Positions 24,280-33,304 are shown, counted from the first letter of the stretch. The stretch is DNA of 64,000 nt from Halomarina rubra (GCF_023699475.1 NZ_JALXFV010000002.1:248001-312000), one strand, 5' to 3'. Numbers and translations are program-made. Notes: a model not told the origin generated them from the sequence alone.

Positions 24280-24416
24280 GAAGTGGGGCGGCGGGCAGTG
24301 GTGGAGAACGGAGACAACGGAGGAGCGAGGAGAGCGAGAGTGGGTGGAGAGCGCGAGGGCAGCAGCGGTGGGTGGAGAGAGTGGAGGGGCGCGGAGGACG
24401 AGCAGAGGAGGGGACC
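24280..24416 (+). other. Purine-rich tract between genes
   Basis: For about 137 bp the plus strand is dominated by G and A in GGAG/GAGAG/GTGG units, quite unlike the GC-balanced sequence around it. It lies between the minus-strand genes at 23502-24161 (its upstream side) and 24439-24879 (its downstream side). On the transcribed minus strand it reads pyrimidine-rich, which could act as an archaeal terminator or form an unusual DNA structure. The rest of the gap shows nothing else. Confidence 0.7.
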
Positions 24417-24438
24417 GCTGCGGACCGCGGGGCCGCGT

Positions 24439-24879
24439 TCAGACGACCTGCGTCCAGAGCGGCTTGACGAAGTCGAACAGCGTCAGGTAGCTGATGTACA
24501 TCAACACGAGCACCGACGCGGCGATGGAGGCCTTCGGCCGGTCGATGGTGAACTCCTGGCGAATCTCGACGAGTCGGGACTCGAACTCGAACAGGTCGGT
24601 GATGACCATGCCGACGACGAGCACCGACAGCACGGTGCCGGCGTGGGACTGGACGCTGGCGAAGTAGAACGAAGCGACGACCAGCAGGAAGTTCGTCGCG
24701 ACGCGAATCGCGTTCCGCGAGACGGCCTCGACACCCCCGTCACGTGCTTGGCTGACGATAGAGCGGTACTCGAACGCTCTGGCACCCATGTTGACGAGCA
24801 CCAGCGCGAGTACGACGAATCCGATGTACGGTCGAAGCACCGTGTCGACCACACCGAACAGTGAGGCGAACGCGTCCAT
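24439..24879 (-). CDS. Four-helix membrane protein, 146 aa
   Basis: Helices: VLRPYIGFVVLALVLVNMGA, IRVATNFLLVVASFYFASVQ, GTVLSVLVVGMVITDLFEFE and SIAASVLVLMYISYLTLFDF. Short polar loops contain EYRSIVSQARDGG and RLVEIRQEFTIDRPKA. There is no cofactor motif. It is near but on the opposite strand from the bc-type block, and conserved proteins of this type are often seen there. The upstream region has a TCTAATGG element at promoter distance. The family is uncharacterised. Confidence 0.75.
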   Translation of the reverse strand: MDAFASLFGVVDTVLRPYIGFVVLALVLVNMGARAFEYRSIVSQARDGGVEAVSRNAIRVATNFLLVVASFYFASVQSHAGTVLSVLVVGMVITDLFEFESRLVEIRQEFTIDRPKASIAASVLVLMYISYLTLFDFVKPLWTQVV

Positions 24880-24920
24880 ACTCTACACCCGGAGACACAC
24901 CCATTAGAGCCTTTCCAAAA

Positions 24921-25640
24921 TCACTGCCCCGGCGGGCGCACGAACGGGACGACGCCGGCCGGGCGAACGCGAACCGGCTGGTCGGGCGTCACCGTCCCCA
25001 CCCGCGTCGCGTCGGCGTACCACTCGACGGGTGCGTCCTCCCGTTCGACCCGAACCGTCGTCTGTGCAGTCGGGAGCACCCACCGGTCGGCCCCGATGGC
25101 GAACGGCGAGATGGGGACCGCGACCAGCGAGTCGGCGTCGGGCGCGAGCACCGGTCCGCCCGCGTCGTGGGCGTAGCCGTGACTCCCCAGCGGCGTCGCG
25201 AGGACGGCCCCGTCGGCACGGAACCGGTCGACCTGTCGACCGTCGCTCCGGACCGAGAACTCCGAGATACGGGCGGGTTCGGCGGTGACGAGGGTCACGT
25301 CGGCTAGCGCCGTCGCCCGTTCGTCTCCACACTCGACGGCGAGCAACGGTTGTGGCGTCGTCTCGACGGCTCCCGACGCCACTGCGGGGAGCAGGTCGGC
25401 GGCCCGCTCGCGAGAAACCGAGAGCGGACCGTCGACGTCGACTGCGAGGACGGGGGTGTCGGTGGGGGTCGCGGCGGCCACCGCGTCGAGTCCCGTCTCG
25501 CCGACGGCGACGAGGACGTCGGCGTCCGCTGGGTCGGGGACGTGCTCGGCGTCGGCGGTGGCGAGCGCCCCCGCCTCGGCACCGACCACGGCGAAGCGGA
25601 CGTCGCCCGTCGGGCGGACCTCCGCGCCCTCGTCGTTCAT
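24921..25640 (-). CDS. NAD-kinase-like protein lacking the GGDG motif
   Basis: ATG 25640 gives 239 aa. The C-terminal half matches the NAD kinase beta-sandwich: ISEFSVRSDGRQVDRFRADG, then VLATPLGSHGYAHDAGGPVL (146-165), then LVAVPISPFAIG. In true NAD kinases an N-terminal Rossmann part carries GGDGT, whose Asp is essential. Here the aligned segment is VAVGETGLDAVAAA (~44-57), without GGD. It is therefore either a catalytically dead paralogue or a changed specificity. It lies 33 bp upstream of the M28 peptidase stop, same strand, and may be co-transcribed with it. Confidence 0.8.
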   Translation of the reverse strand: MNDEGAEVRPTGDVRFAVVGAEAGALATADAEHVPDPADADVLVAVGETGLDAVAAATPTDTPVLAVDVDGPLSVSRERAADLLPAVASGAVETTPQPLLAVECGDERATALADVTLVTAEPARISEFSVRSDGRQVDRFRADGAVLATPLGSHGYAHDAGGPVLAPDADSLVAVPISPFAIGADRWVLPTAQTTVRVEREDAPVEWYADATRVGTVTPDQPVRVRPAGVVPFVRPPGQ

Positions 25641-25671
25641 GCCCGACTCGTCGGGTGGGGTCGGCAAAAGC

Positions 25672-26997
25672 CTACGGTAAGTCGCCCGTGATACGCAGGC
25701 CGGCCGCCTGATCCTCCCGCTCCAGCGCGTCGATGATCTCGTCGCGCGACTGCCGTGCGAGCGTCGTCTCCCCGTCGGCGAGGCGGACGGTGAGGTCGGT
25801 CAGCAAGACGGCTTGTTCGCGGAGGTCCCGGACGTCGAGTTTGTCGAGTGTGTCCGCTCGGGTGTGACCCCAGCCACGCCCCCGGTCCTCGCTCTCGCTC
25901 ATGAAGTGGACCGACGGGACGCCGCCTTCGAGGACGAACGGCCAGTGGTCGCTGTGGGGGCCCTGTTGGGGGTTGGTCTTGACGGGGTGGTCGAAGCGTT
26001 CGGCCGTCTCCCGGATGACGGCGTCGAGGTCGTCGAACCCGTGGGTGAACCCGCTGAGCGTCCGGCCACCGACGACGCCGTCGCAGTTGAGGATGGCCTT
26101 CACGTCGTCGAGGGCCATCCGGTCGGCGGCGTACTCCGAGCCGACGAGACCGACCTCCTCGGCCCCGAACGCGACGAACCGCACTGCGGTGTCGAGTTCC
26201 TCTTCGCGCATCGCCAGCGCGCTGGCGAGTTCGACGACCATCGCCGTCCCCGCGCCGTTGTCCATCGCCCCCTCGGCGATGTCGTGGGCGTCGACGTGGC
26301 TCGTCACCAGCACCTCCTCGTCGGTGTCGGGACCGAGCACCGCGTGGACGTTCTGACTGGTCGCGGTCTCGTAGGTGCAGTCGACACTCACCGTCACCTG
26401 CTCGCCCTCGAACCGCCGCAGGAGGCGCGACCCCAACTCGCTGGAGACGCCGACGGCGGGCACGTCGCCGATGGGCGAGTCGGCGGTTCCGACGCTCCCG
26501 GTCGGGGCCAGACAGCCCTCGACGTGGTTCTCGAACACGAACGCGCTCGCGCCGGCCTGGACCGCCCGGTAGTACTTCTCGCGGCGGTGGATGAACCGCT
26601 CGTAGTAGTCCGGCACGGTCGAGGAGCAGACGACGACCTTTCCCGAGAGGTCGGCCTCGAAGTCCTCGGGGAGGCCGTAGCCGAGGTCGACCAGTTCGCC
26701 GCTCGCCTCGCCTGCCGGCGAGCGCGGGAGGGCGAGGCAGTCCCAGCTCCGCTCGGTGGCGACGGTCTCCTCGCCGGCCGCGATTCCGCTCGTCCCGCGC
26801 TCCCAGCCCTGAATCTCGAACTCCTCGAGGTGGGCGTCGCGTGCGCCCGTGTCCGAGAGCGCGTCGCGGGTAGCTTCCGCGGCCCGTCGCTCGCCCTCGC
26901 TGCCGGCCATCCGGTCGCCGACGTCGACGAGCGTCTCCAGGTGGTCCCAGCCGCGTCGGCTGGTGAACGTCACGCCGATCCAGCTATCTCTGCTCAT
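25672..26997 (-). CDS. M28-family zinc peptidase with PA domain
   Basis: ATG 26997 gives 441 aa. The di-zinc site is clear: His234 and Asp246 in TSHVDAHDIAEGAMDNGAG, the catalytic pair Glu280/Glu281 in GAEEVGLVGS, a downstream Asp in ILNCDGVVGG and a C-terminal His in GHTRADTLDKLD. A protease-associated (PA) domain occupies ~90-190 (LSGKVVVCSSTVPDYYERF). There is no signal peptide, so it acts in the cytoplasm, probably as an aminopeptidase. The NAD-kinase-like gene follows 31 bp downstream on the same strand. Confidence 0.9.
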   Translation of the reverse strand: MSRDSWIGVTFTSRRGWDHLETLVDVGDRMAGSEGERRAAEATRDALSDTGARDAHLEEFEIQGWERGTSGIAAGEETVATERSWDCLALPRSPAGEASGELVDLGYGLPEDFEADLSGKVVVCSSTVPDYYERFIHRREKYYRAVQAGASAFVFENHVEGCLAPTGSVGTADSPIGDVPAVGVSSELGSRLLRRFEGEQVTVSVDCTYETATSQNVHAVLGPDTDEEVLVTSHVDAHDIAEGAMDNGAGTAMVVELASALAMREEELDTAVRFVAFGAEEVGLVGSEYAADRMALDDVKAILNCDGVVGGRTLSGFTHGFDDLDAVIRETAERFDHPVKTNPQQGPHSDHWPFVLEGGVPSVHFMSESEDRGRGWGHTRADTLDKLDVRDLREQAVLLTDLTVRLADGETTLARQSRDEIIDALEREDQAAGLRITGDLP

Positions 26998-27180
26998 ACG
27001 CGCGGTCCGTGACGCCCTCACCTAACGGTTGTGACCCGTGTTCGCGGCGAGCACGGGGAGGTGCGTGCAGGGGGCGGCAGTCGACCGCGGTCGCGTCGAG
27101 CACGGTGGGCTGCCAACACTGGCGGTCGGCTCCGAGCAGGTCCGAGCCCTTCCGGACACGTGAATCCTCGAATGGCGAGA

Positions 27181-27187
27181 CTTTTAG
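27181..27187 (+). promoter_or_regulatory. TATA box of the polyprenyl synthase gene
   Basis: CTTTTAG 27-33 nt before the ATG at 27214. It supports this start over in-frame upstream codons, which lie in arginine-rich, non-coding-like sequence. Confidence 0.55.
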
Positions 27188-27213
27188 CCACGGGCCCGCC
27201 ACGTCCGGGTATC

Positions 27214-28278
27214 ATGCGGGACGTACTCGACGAGTGGCGGCCGGTCGTCGACGAGGAGATCGCGCGGCTCCTCCCACCGGAGGTCGACGAGGCGTACCTC
27301 ACCGACTTCTTCGGTGAGCCGACCTACGAGTACGACCCCACGGCGATTCAGGAGGCGCTCGCCGACCCCATCTGGGACCTCCTCGAACGCGGCGGCAAGC
27401 GCTGGCGGGCCGTCCTCTTCCTGTTGTTCGTCGACGCGTTCGGCGAGGACCCCGAAGCGTACCTCCCCTACGCCTGCATCCCCGAGATACTCCACAACGG
27501 CACCATCATCGTCGACGACGTCGAGGACGGTGCGGAGATGCGCCGCGGGGGACGGGCGCTCCACCACGACCACGGCACCGACGTCGCGCTCAACGCCGGG
27601 AACGCGATGTACTTCCTGCCGCTGAAGATCATCACGCGCAACCCCGGGAACCTCGCCCCCGACACGCGACTGGCGGCCTACGAGATGCTGATGGACGAGC
27701 TCAACCGGACGCACCTCGGGCAGGGGATGGACATCTGCTGGCACAACCACGAACGCATCGAGGTCTCCGAGACGGCGTATCTGGAGATGTGTGCCTGCAA
27801 GACCGGCTGTCTCGGGCGCATCGTCGCCCGACTCGCGGCCATCGTCACGGGCCAGGACAGCGCGACCGAACACGCCGTCGCGGACTACGCCGAGCGCATG
27901 AGCGTCGCGTTCCAGATCGCCGACGACGTTCTCGACATCGAGACGGCGATGGAGGCCGGCGGCGAGTTCGGGAAGGGCGCGGGCAACGACATCCGCGAGG
28001 GCAAGAAGACGCTCATGACCATCCACGCCGCCGAGCACGCTCCCGCCGAGGACGTCGCGCGGATGGAACAGCTGCTGTGGGCCGAGGAGAACACCGACGC
28101 GGAGGTCCGGGCGGTCGTCGACATCCTCACCGAGACCGGCAGCGTCGAGTACGCTCGCAGTCAGGCGCACTCGCTGTCAGACAGCGCGCTCGACCACCTC
28201 GCGTCGGTCGACCTCGAACCCGAACCCGCCGAGCAGTTGGCGGCGTTCGCCCGGTTCGTCGTCGAGCGCGAGGTCTGA
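27214..28278 (+). CDS. Polyprenyl diphosphate synthase
   Basis: 354 aa, longer than bacterial enzymes (~300) but usual for one haloarchaeal branch. The first Asp-rich motif is IIVDDVEDGAEMRRG (DDVED 101-105) and the second is FQIADDVLDIE (DDVLD 237-241). The GKRWRA lysine/arginine pair lies at 61-66 and GKKTLMTI after the second motif. It condenses isopentenyl diphosphate with allylic diphosphates. In haloarchaea products include geranylgeranyl diphosphate for archaeol and longer chains for menaquinone or dolichol; which one is unclear. It is not linked to the UbiA gene at 6862. Confidence 0.92.
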   Translation: MRDVLDEWRPVVDEEIARLLPPEVDEAYLTDFFGEPTYEYDPTAIQEALADPIWDLLERGGKRWRAVLFLLFVDAFGEDPEAYLPYACIPEILHNGTIIVDDVEDGAEMRRGGRALHHDHGTDVALNAGNAMYFLPLKIITRNPGNLAPDTRLAAYEMLMDELNRTHLGQGMDICWHNHERIEVSETAYLEMCACKTGCLGRIVARLAAIVTGQDSATEHAVADYAERMSVAFQIADDVLDIETAMEAGGEFGKGAGNDIREGKKTLMTIHAAEHAPAEDVARMEQLLWAEENTDAEVRAVVDILTETGSVEYARSQAHSLSDSALDHLASVDLEPEPAEQLAAFARFVVEREV

Positions 28279-28391
28279 CCCGACTGCCGGCACCCGACCG
28301 GACCTCTCTCCTGCTCCTCCCTCAGGCTCGCTGACAGCCCGCCGCGGGTCGAATTCCCATGACTCATGTAGACAACCACCGACGTCCGGGT

Positions 28392-29438
28392 ATGAGCGAG
28401 ACCACGTTCGACTTCGACCTGCTCCGAGAACTCACCGAGGAACGGGGCGTCCCCGGCTACGAGGATCGCGTTCGCGACGTCGTCCGTCGCGAACTCGAGG
28501 AGACGACCGACAGCGTCACCACCGACGCGATGGGCAACGTCGTCGGGACGCTGGAGGGCGAGAGCGACTACTCGGTCGCCGTCGCGGCCCACATGGACGA
28601 GATCGGGTTCATGGTCCGCAACGTCACGAAAGAGGGCTTCCTCCAGCTCGACGCCCTCGGCGGCTGGGACCCCCGCGTGCTGCGCGCCCAGCGCGTCACC
28701 GTCCACACCGAGGGTGGCGACCTGACGGGCATCATCGGCTCGCCAGCGCCCCACGGCGGGTCCGACGACGACGAACCGGACGTCCACGACGTCCACGTCG
28801 ATATGGGGTTGGCCGTCGACGCGGTCGAGGAGCGCGTCAGCGTCGGCGACCTCGTCACGATGGACCAGACGACCGTCCGCGTCGGCGACCTCGTCACCGG
28901 GAAGTCCCTCGACGACCGGGTGTGCGTCTTCCAGATGCTCGAAGCCGCCCGGCGCATCGAGACCCCGCCCGTGACCATCCACTTCTGTGCCACAGTCCAA
29001 GAGGAGATCGGCCTGCGCGGGGCACAGGCGCTCGGCGTCGACGTCGACCCGGACCTCGCCGTCGCGCTCGACGTCACCGTCGCCAACGACGTGCCCGACG
29101 CCGAGGACGGCGAGGAGGTCACCGAACTCGGCGACGGCGCTGCCATCAAGCTCAAGGACTCCTCCGTGGTGACGAACCCGAAGGTCAACCGTCGGATGCG
29201 CTCGGTCGCCGACGACGAGGAGATTCCGTACCAACTGGAGGTGCTGCCGTCCGGCGGCACCGACACCGCGGGCTTCCAGAACACGTTCGGCGCGAAACCC
29301 GTCGGTGCCATCTCGATTCCGACGCGCTACCTCCACACCGTCACCGAGAGCGCCCACGTCGACGACGTCGCCGCCGCCATCGACCTCCTCGTCGCCGTCC
29401 TCGAGACGGAGACGGGCGAGGAGGACTACACGCTATAA
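28392..29438 (+). CDS. M42-family aminopeptidase (TET type)
   Basis: ATG 28392 gives 348 aa. Metal ligands and catalytic residues are visible: His67 (AAHMDEIG), Asp174 (KSLDDRV), the Glu204/Glu205 pair (VQEEIGLRGAQ), Asp227 (VALDVT) and a C-terminal His in TRYLHTVTE. M42 enzymes form dodecameric tetrahedral particles that trim peptides released by the proteasome. The PDZ-like insertion (~75-165) is shortened but present. It ends at a hairpin (29456-29474) shared with the convergent gene. Confidence 0.93.
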   Translation: MSETTFDFDLLRELTEERGVPGYEDRVRDVVRRELEETTDSVTTDAMGNVVGTLEGESDYSVAVAAHMDEIGFMVRNVTKEGFLQLDALGGWDPRVLRAQRVTVHTEGGDLTGIIGSPAPHGGSDDDEPDVHDVHVDMGLAVDAVEERVSVGDLVTMDQTTVRVGDLVTGKSLDDRVCVFQMLEAARRIETPPVTIHFCATVQEEIGLRGAQALGVDVDPDLAVALDVTVANDVPDAEDGEEVTELGDGAAIKLKDSSVVTNPKVNRRMRSVADDEEIPYQLEVLPSGGTDTAGFQNTFGAKPVGAISIPTRYLHTVTESAHVDDVAAAIDLLVAVLETETGEEDYTL

Positions 29439-29455
29439 GACCGTTTTACGCCTCG

Positions 29456-29474
29456 GGTGTGCCGGAGGCACACC
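29456..29474 (+). terminator. Hairpin between convergent genes
   Basis: GGTGTGCC (29456-29463) pairs perfectly with GGCACACC (29467-29474) around a 3-nt loop, 18 bp after the M42 peptidase stop and before the convergent gene at 29598. There is no clear T-run after it, so a terminator role is plausible but not certain. The remaining ~120 bp of the gap hold no gene. Confidence 0.4.
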
Positions 29475-29597
29475 GCTCGGCGCAAAACCCTCTACGAAAA
29501 AGGCCGTTCGACGCGCGAGGCGCGTCTCACGGTGGACCGCGCTCGCTCGCGATGCTCGTTCGCGCGGACGTTCTGGTCGTGTCTCCTCGGCTCGCGT

Positions 29598-31982
29598 TCA
29601 GCTATCGCTCGCGTTCTCGCCCGTCGCGGGCAACTGCGACTGGTCCACCGCGTAGAGGGTGACACCCTGGAACTGCTCCTCGACGCGCACACCGGGGACG
29701 TCCTCGAAGGAGACGTCGGCTCCGAACTCGTCGCGCTCTCTCGGCCCGACGTAGACGTAGTCCACGTCGTACTCCGCGAGGAGGCGAGCGCGTTCGTCGG
29801 GACTCCCCACGAACATCCGGGCGGCGTCGCTCGCGCGCTCCCGGTAGGTCTCCTCGCCGCGGTAGCCGATTTCGTGTGCCCAGCCGGCGACCGACATGTG
29901 GCCGGTGAGACTCGACTCGGGGTTGGTCCACTGGTAGGTCTTCCAGCCCGGGGCGGCGGCGATGGTGACCTGACCCGGTCGCTCGTCGAGCCACACGATG
30001 GCTGCGGCCTCGTCGCCGTGGTAGTTCTCGACGAACTGTGTCCCGTCGAGCGTCGGCTCCTCGGGGACGTACAGCTCCTGGGCGTCCGGGTCGTAGTACC
30101 CCGGTTCCGCGGTGAAGTGGTCGGCCATCGCCAACCCGCCGTAGATGGACGTGCTGACGACCAGCAGGACGGCGAGCACCGTCGCGGGTCGCACCCGGTC
30201 GAGCATGGCGCGGTCCGCGCTGGCGAACGAGGCGAGCGACGGGGCAGGCGTCGCCCGGGCGACGAGCCCCGCCAGCGCCGCCCCTGCGGCGGGTGCCCAG
30301 AGTACCCACACCTGCGCGTACGTCTTGAACACCGTGTTCATCCGACCGGGACCGGCCTCCTCCTTGAGGTACACGAGGTCGACGAGCAGGACCACGCCCG
30401 CAGCGGCGAGGACGAGCACCGTCACGAAGCTGGTGTCGAGGTCGGCGGCGCGACGCGCCCGGAGCAGGAGCCACGCCCCCGCGCCCAGCGGGACGAGCAG
30501 GCCGAGCACGGCGACCCCGGCCCCCCACGTCAGAAGCGCGAGCGCGAGCCAGCCGAGGAGCACGGCGGCGAGGCGTGAGGCGTCGAGGTCGACGACGTCG
30601 CGTGCACGACCGACGAGGAACGGGACGAACACGAGGAGGAAGCCGCCGTGGACGACGAACAGCCCCCACAGCGAGCTCCGGTTCTCGACGAGTTCGACCG
30701 ACCGACCGCTGGCGGTGCCCGACCAGAACATCGCGGACCCTGCCACCGCGAGCACGGCCAGAACGCCGGTGACGAGGAGCGCGCCGCCGGTCCAGCGCAG
30801 TTCGGTGCGGGCCCACGACGGGAGCGACCGTCGCAGCCGTTGACATGTCCCCCGAGAGAGCGGGGAGGCCTCGCGACCCCCGAACCGGCTCGACAGGAGC
30901 GTCAGCGGGTCGCTCGGCGCGAAGGTGACCGCCAGCCACGCGACGCCGAGGACGGTCGGGAACGACCACGTGTTGACAACGGCGACGAGCGCGGCGTCGA
31001 CGGCGACGAGCGAGAGCAGGCCCCGGCGTCGCCACAGCGTCGCCTCGGGCGTTCGGTAGTACGAGAGCGAGAGCGTCACCGCCAGCAGCATGAACGGCGT
31101 GCTCATCATGTGCGCGTGGAGGTCGCCGTTGAGGAACGCGAACAGCGGGAACTCGTTGATGGTCCCCGGGATGACCCGACTCGCCCCCCAGTAGGTGAAC
31201 TTCGAGAGGGGGGCGGTCATCGACCCGCCCCACGCGTCGGGGGTCGTTCCGAGGAGGGCGGCGAGCGCACCGACGACGGCGTCGGGCAGTGCGTTGTACA
31301 GGACGCGAATCGGCGTCGCGAGGTTGCTGGCGACGCCGACGAACAGCGCGCCGAACGTCGCGGCCGTGGTCCGCGAGGCCGGGAGGCGGTCGGCCAGCGA
31401 CCCCGCGAGGCCGTAACCCGCGGTGACGAGCATCGCGTAGAACCCCGCGAGCGCGAGGTTGTACGCGTAGCGCGGGGCGGTGAACGTCGCCTTCGTCAGC
31501 ATCGCGGCGAGCATGTGCCCGCCGTAGTAGTACTGGACGCGCTCGCCGGCGAACCACGGGTCGAGCGGCGGGAGGCGGTCGGCACGCAACAGCGCCTTCA
31601 CCAGCGAGTAGTCGAGGAACTTCTCGCCCGCGGTGGCGTGGATGGCCGGATCGACCGCCCGAACCGCGACCAGAAACAGGAACGCGAGGACGAACACGAG
31701 TGCCGTCTCGACGGCGACGCGGGGGTCCGGGCGCGCCCCGGAGTGGACCGCGAGTGCGGAGGCGGCGAGCAGGACGACGACGCCGACGGCGATGGCAGGC
31801 CACCCGAACGCGACGTGGCCGACGACCCACGCGACGAACCCCGAGACGAGCAGCGTCGCGGGGATGGCGACGCCGGCACCGCGGTCGGACAGCGACGGGG
31901 TCAACGCGGCGACGATGGGGAGGCCGACGGCGTAGAGGGCGAGAAACGCCACCAGCCACCGGAGAACGAGACCGACTTCCAT
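29598..31982 (-). CDS. DUF2298 (archaeal YYY-type) multi-spanning membrane protein
   Basis: 794 aa with about twenty hydrophobic helices. It has features of the DUF2298 / archaeal YYY family: an extracytoplasmic loop FLDYSLVKALLRADRLPPLD then DPWFAGERVQYYYGGHMLAA, and INEFPLFAFLNGDLHAHMMS. The latter resembles the acidic/His loops of GT-C glycosyltransferases. The C-terminal ~200 residues form a soluble outer domain (AMADHFTAEPGYYDPDAQEL...). Family members are thought to transfer sugars from lipid carriers outside the membrane; this is inference from fold and context. It is divergent from the GT2 gene at 32091 and opens the glycan locus. Confidence 0.87.
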   Translation of the reverse strand: MEVGLVLRWLVAFLALYAVGLPIVAALTPSLSDRGAGVAIPATLLVSGFVAWVVGHVAFGWPAIAVGVVVLLAASALAVHSGARPDPRVAVETALVFVLAFLFLVAVRAVDPAIHATAGEKFLDYSLVKALLRADRLPPLDPWFAGERVQYYYGGHMLAAMLTKATFTAPRYAYNLALAGFYAMLVTAGYGLAGSLADRLPASRTTAATFGALFVGVASNLATPIRVLYNALPDAVVGALAALLGTTPDAWGGSMTAPLSKFTYWGASRVIPGTINEFPLFAFLNGDLHAHMMSTPFMLLAVTLSLSYYRTPEATLWRRRGLLSLVAVDAALVAVVNTWSFPTVLGVAWLAVTFAPSDPLTLLSSRFGGREASPLSRGTCQRLRRSLPSWARTELRWTGGALLVTGVLAVLAVAGSAMFWSGTASGRSVELVENRSSLWGLFVVHGGFLLVFVPFLVGRARDVVDLDASRLAAVLLGWLALALLTWGAGVAVLGLLVPLGAGAWLLLRARRAADLDTSFVTVLVLAAAGVVLLVDLVYLKEEAGPGRMNTVFKTYAQVWVLWAPAAGAALAGLVARATPAPSLASFASADRAMLDRVRPATVLAVLLVVSTSIYGGLAMADHFTAEPGYYDPDAQELYVPEEPTLDGTQFVENYHGDEAAAIVWLDERPGQVTIAAAPGWKTYQWTNPESSLTGHMSVAGWAHEIGYRGEETYRERASDAARMFVGSPDERARLLAEYDVDYVYVGPRERDEFGADVSFEDVPGVRVEEQFQGVTLYAVDQSQLPATGENASDS

Positions 31983-32060
31983 ACCGGTGGGCGGGCAGGA
32001 GCGTGTAAACCTCTTTTGTCACCGACCGAGCGACCTGTCGGAATTCGAATATCCGAACCC

Positions 32061-32066
32061 TTTTAC
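32061..32066 (+). promoter_or_regulatory. TATA box of the GT2/GtrA pair
   Basis: TTTTAC in the context CCCTTTTACGAG, 25-30 nt before the ATG at 32091, within the 108-bp divergent promoter region shared with the DUF2298 gene. Confidence 0.5.
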
Positions 32067-32090
32067 GAGTCCCGCTGAAGTAGTCTTCGT

Positions 32091-32849
32091 ATGCCGTCCG
32101 TCGGTGTCGTCGTCCCTGCCTACCGGCCGAACGTCGAGCAGCTCTCGGCGTACGTCCACGCGCTCGACGAGCGCTTGGCCCCGACGGAGATCCGTATCGA
32201 ACTGGACGCCGCCGACCCCGAGACCAGGCGGGCGCTCGGCGACCTCCCGGTGAGCGTCGGCGCGGTGTCCCACCGCCGGGGGAAGGGTGCGGCCATCACG
32301 GCGGGGTTCGAACACCTCGAGACCGATATCCTCGCGTTCGTCGACGCAGACGGCGCGACCCCCGTCGAGAGCGTCGCGGACGTGCTCGCACCACTCGTCG
32401 AGGGGACCTCGACCGTCGCCATCGGCTCTCGCCGTCACCCCGACGCGACGGTGTTGAGCCACCAGACCCGCGCCCGTCGTCGGATGGGCGACGCGTTCGC
32501 GTGGGTCGCCGGGCGACTGCTCGACGTCGACATCTACGACTTCCAGTGTGGCGCGAAGGCCATCACGGCCGAGGCGTGGGCCGCCGTCCGCACTCACATC
32601 TACGAACCCGGGTTCGCCTGGGACGTCGAGTTCGTCGCCGTGAGCGAGGCGCTGGGGTACGACCTCGTCGAGGTACCGGTGACGTGGTGTGACCAACCCA
32701 ACTCGACGGTCGACCCAATCGACGCGGCCGTCGAGATGGGCCGGGCGTTGGTGGTGGCTCGCCACCGCGCGCTCCGCCTCCAGGACCACCGGTTCCACGG
32801 CGCGTTCCCGGCGACGACGCCGGCGCTCGTCGACAGGGAGCCACGATGA
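32091..32849 (+). CDS. GT2 glycosyltransferase, polyprenyl-phosphate sugar synthase type
   Basis: 252 aa with the GT-A fold: VGVVVPAYRPNVEQL at the start, SHRRGKGAAITAGFEH, and the metal-binding DxD in ILAFVDADGATP (Asp85, Asp87). MGDAFAWVAGRLLDVDIYDF and QCGAKAITAEAW match dolichyl-phosphate mannose/glucose synthases. It has no membrane domain of its own. The next gene (GtrA) overlaps by four bases (ATGA) and supplies one, as in archaeal DPMS enzymes with C-terminal GtrA helices. Expected reaction: NDP-sugar plus dolichyl phosphate to Dol-P-sugar on the cytoplasmic face. Confidence 0.9.
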   Translation: MPSVGVVVPAYRPNVEQLSAYVHALDERLAPTEIRIELDAADPETRRALGDLPVSVGAVSHRRGKGAAITAGFEHLETDILAFVDADGATPVESVADVLAPLVEGTSTVAIGSRRHPDATVLSHQTRARRRMGDAFAWVAGRLLDVDIYDFQCGAKAITAEAWAAVRTHIYEPGFAWDVEFVAVSEALGYDLVEVPVTWCDQPNSTVDPIDAAVEMGRALVVARHRALRLQDHRFHGAFPATTPALVDREPR

Positions 32850-33304
32850 GCACGGGCCGCGTCGACGCGCTGCTCTCGGGGGTCCGCTTCAGCAAGTTCG
32901 TCTCCGTCGGAGCGGTCGGTGCGGTGTTCGACCTGACGGTGTCGACGCTCCTCATCCTCCAGTTCGGCGTCGCCGGCGAGGTGGCGAAGGTCGCCGGCGC
33001 GGAGGTCGCCATCGTCATCATGTTCTTCATCAACGAACACTGGACGTTCGCCGACGAGGGCGACGCCGGCGTCCTGCCGACGCTTGGCAGACTGCTGAAG
33101 TCGAACCTCGTCCGCAGCGGCGGCGTCGCCGTCCAGTTCCTCGTGGTCCGGACGCTGGGGACCGTCGCCATCACGCTCCCGCTGTTCGGCGTGAACCTCT
33201 GGGACCTCATCCCCCTGCCCATCGCCATCGGCGTGTCGATGCTCATCAACTACGTGCTGGAGAGCCTCGTGACGTGGCAGGTCGCCTCGGAAGCGGACAG
33301 CTGA
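32846..33304 (+). CDS. GtrA-family membrane protein
   Basis: 152 aa, four helices. The GtrA pattern is FSKFVSVGAVGAVFDLTVST in helix 1, then FFINEHWTFADE (the conserved N-x-x-WTF), VAVQFLVVRTLGTVAITLPL and IAIGVSMLINYVLESLVTW. GtrA proteins anchor or flip polyprenyl-phosphate sugars. Translational overlap with the GT2 gene implies a stoichiometric pair. It ends 86 bp before the initiator tRNA gene. Confidence 0.9.
   Translation: MSTGRVDALLSGVRFSKFVSVGAVGAVFDLTVSTLLILQFGVAGEVAKVAGAEVAIVIMFFINEHWTFADEGDAGVLPTLGRLLKSNLVRSGGVAVQFLVVRTLGTVAITLPLFGVNLWDLIPLPIAIGVSMLINYVLESLVTWQVASEADS

Noticed and set aside
28358-28368. Palindrome CATGACTCATG upstream of the M42 peptidase as an operator
   Set aside because: The arms are only five bases and it contains an alternative ATG. 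It is too short to support alone.
29439-29597. A small coding gene between the M42 peptidase and the DUF2298 gene
   Set aside because: Frames here are short, arginine-rich and without promoter signals. Only the hairpin is convincing.
29602-32022. An 806-codon minus-strand frame overlapping the DUF2298 gene
   Set aside because: Its composition is arginine-rich and not acidic or hydrophobic, while the overlapping DUF2298 frame has membrane helices and family motifs.
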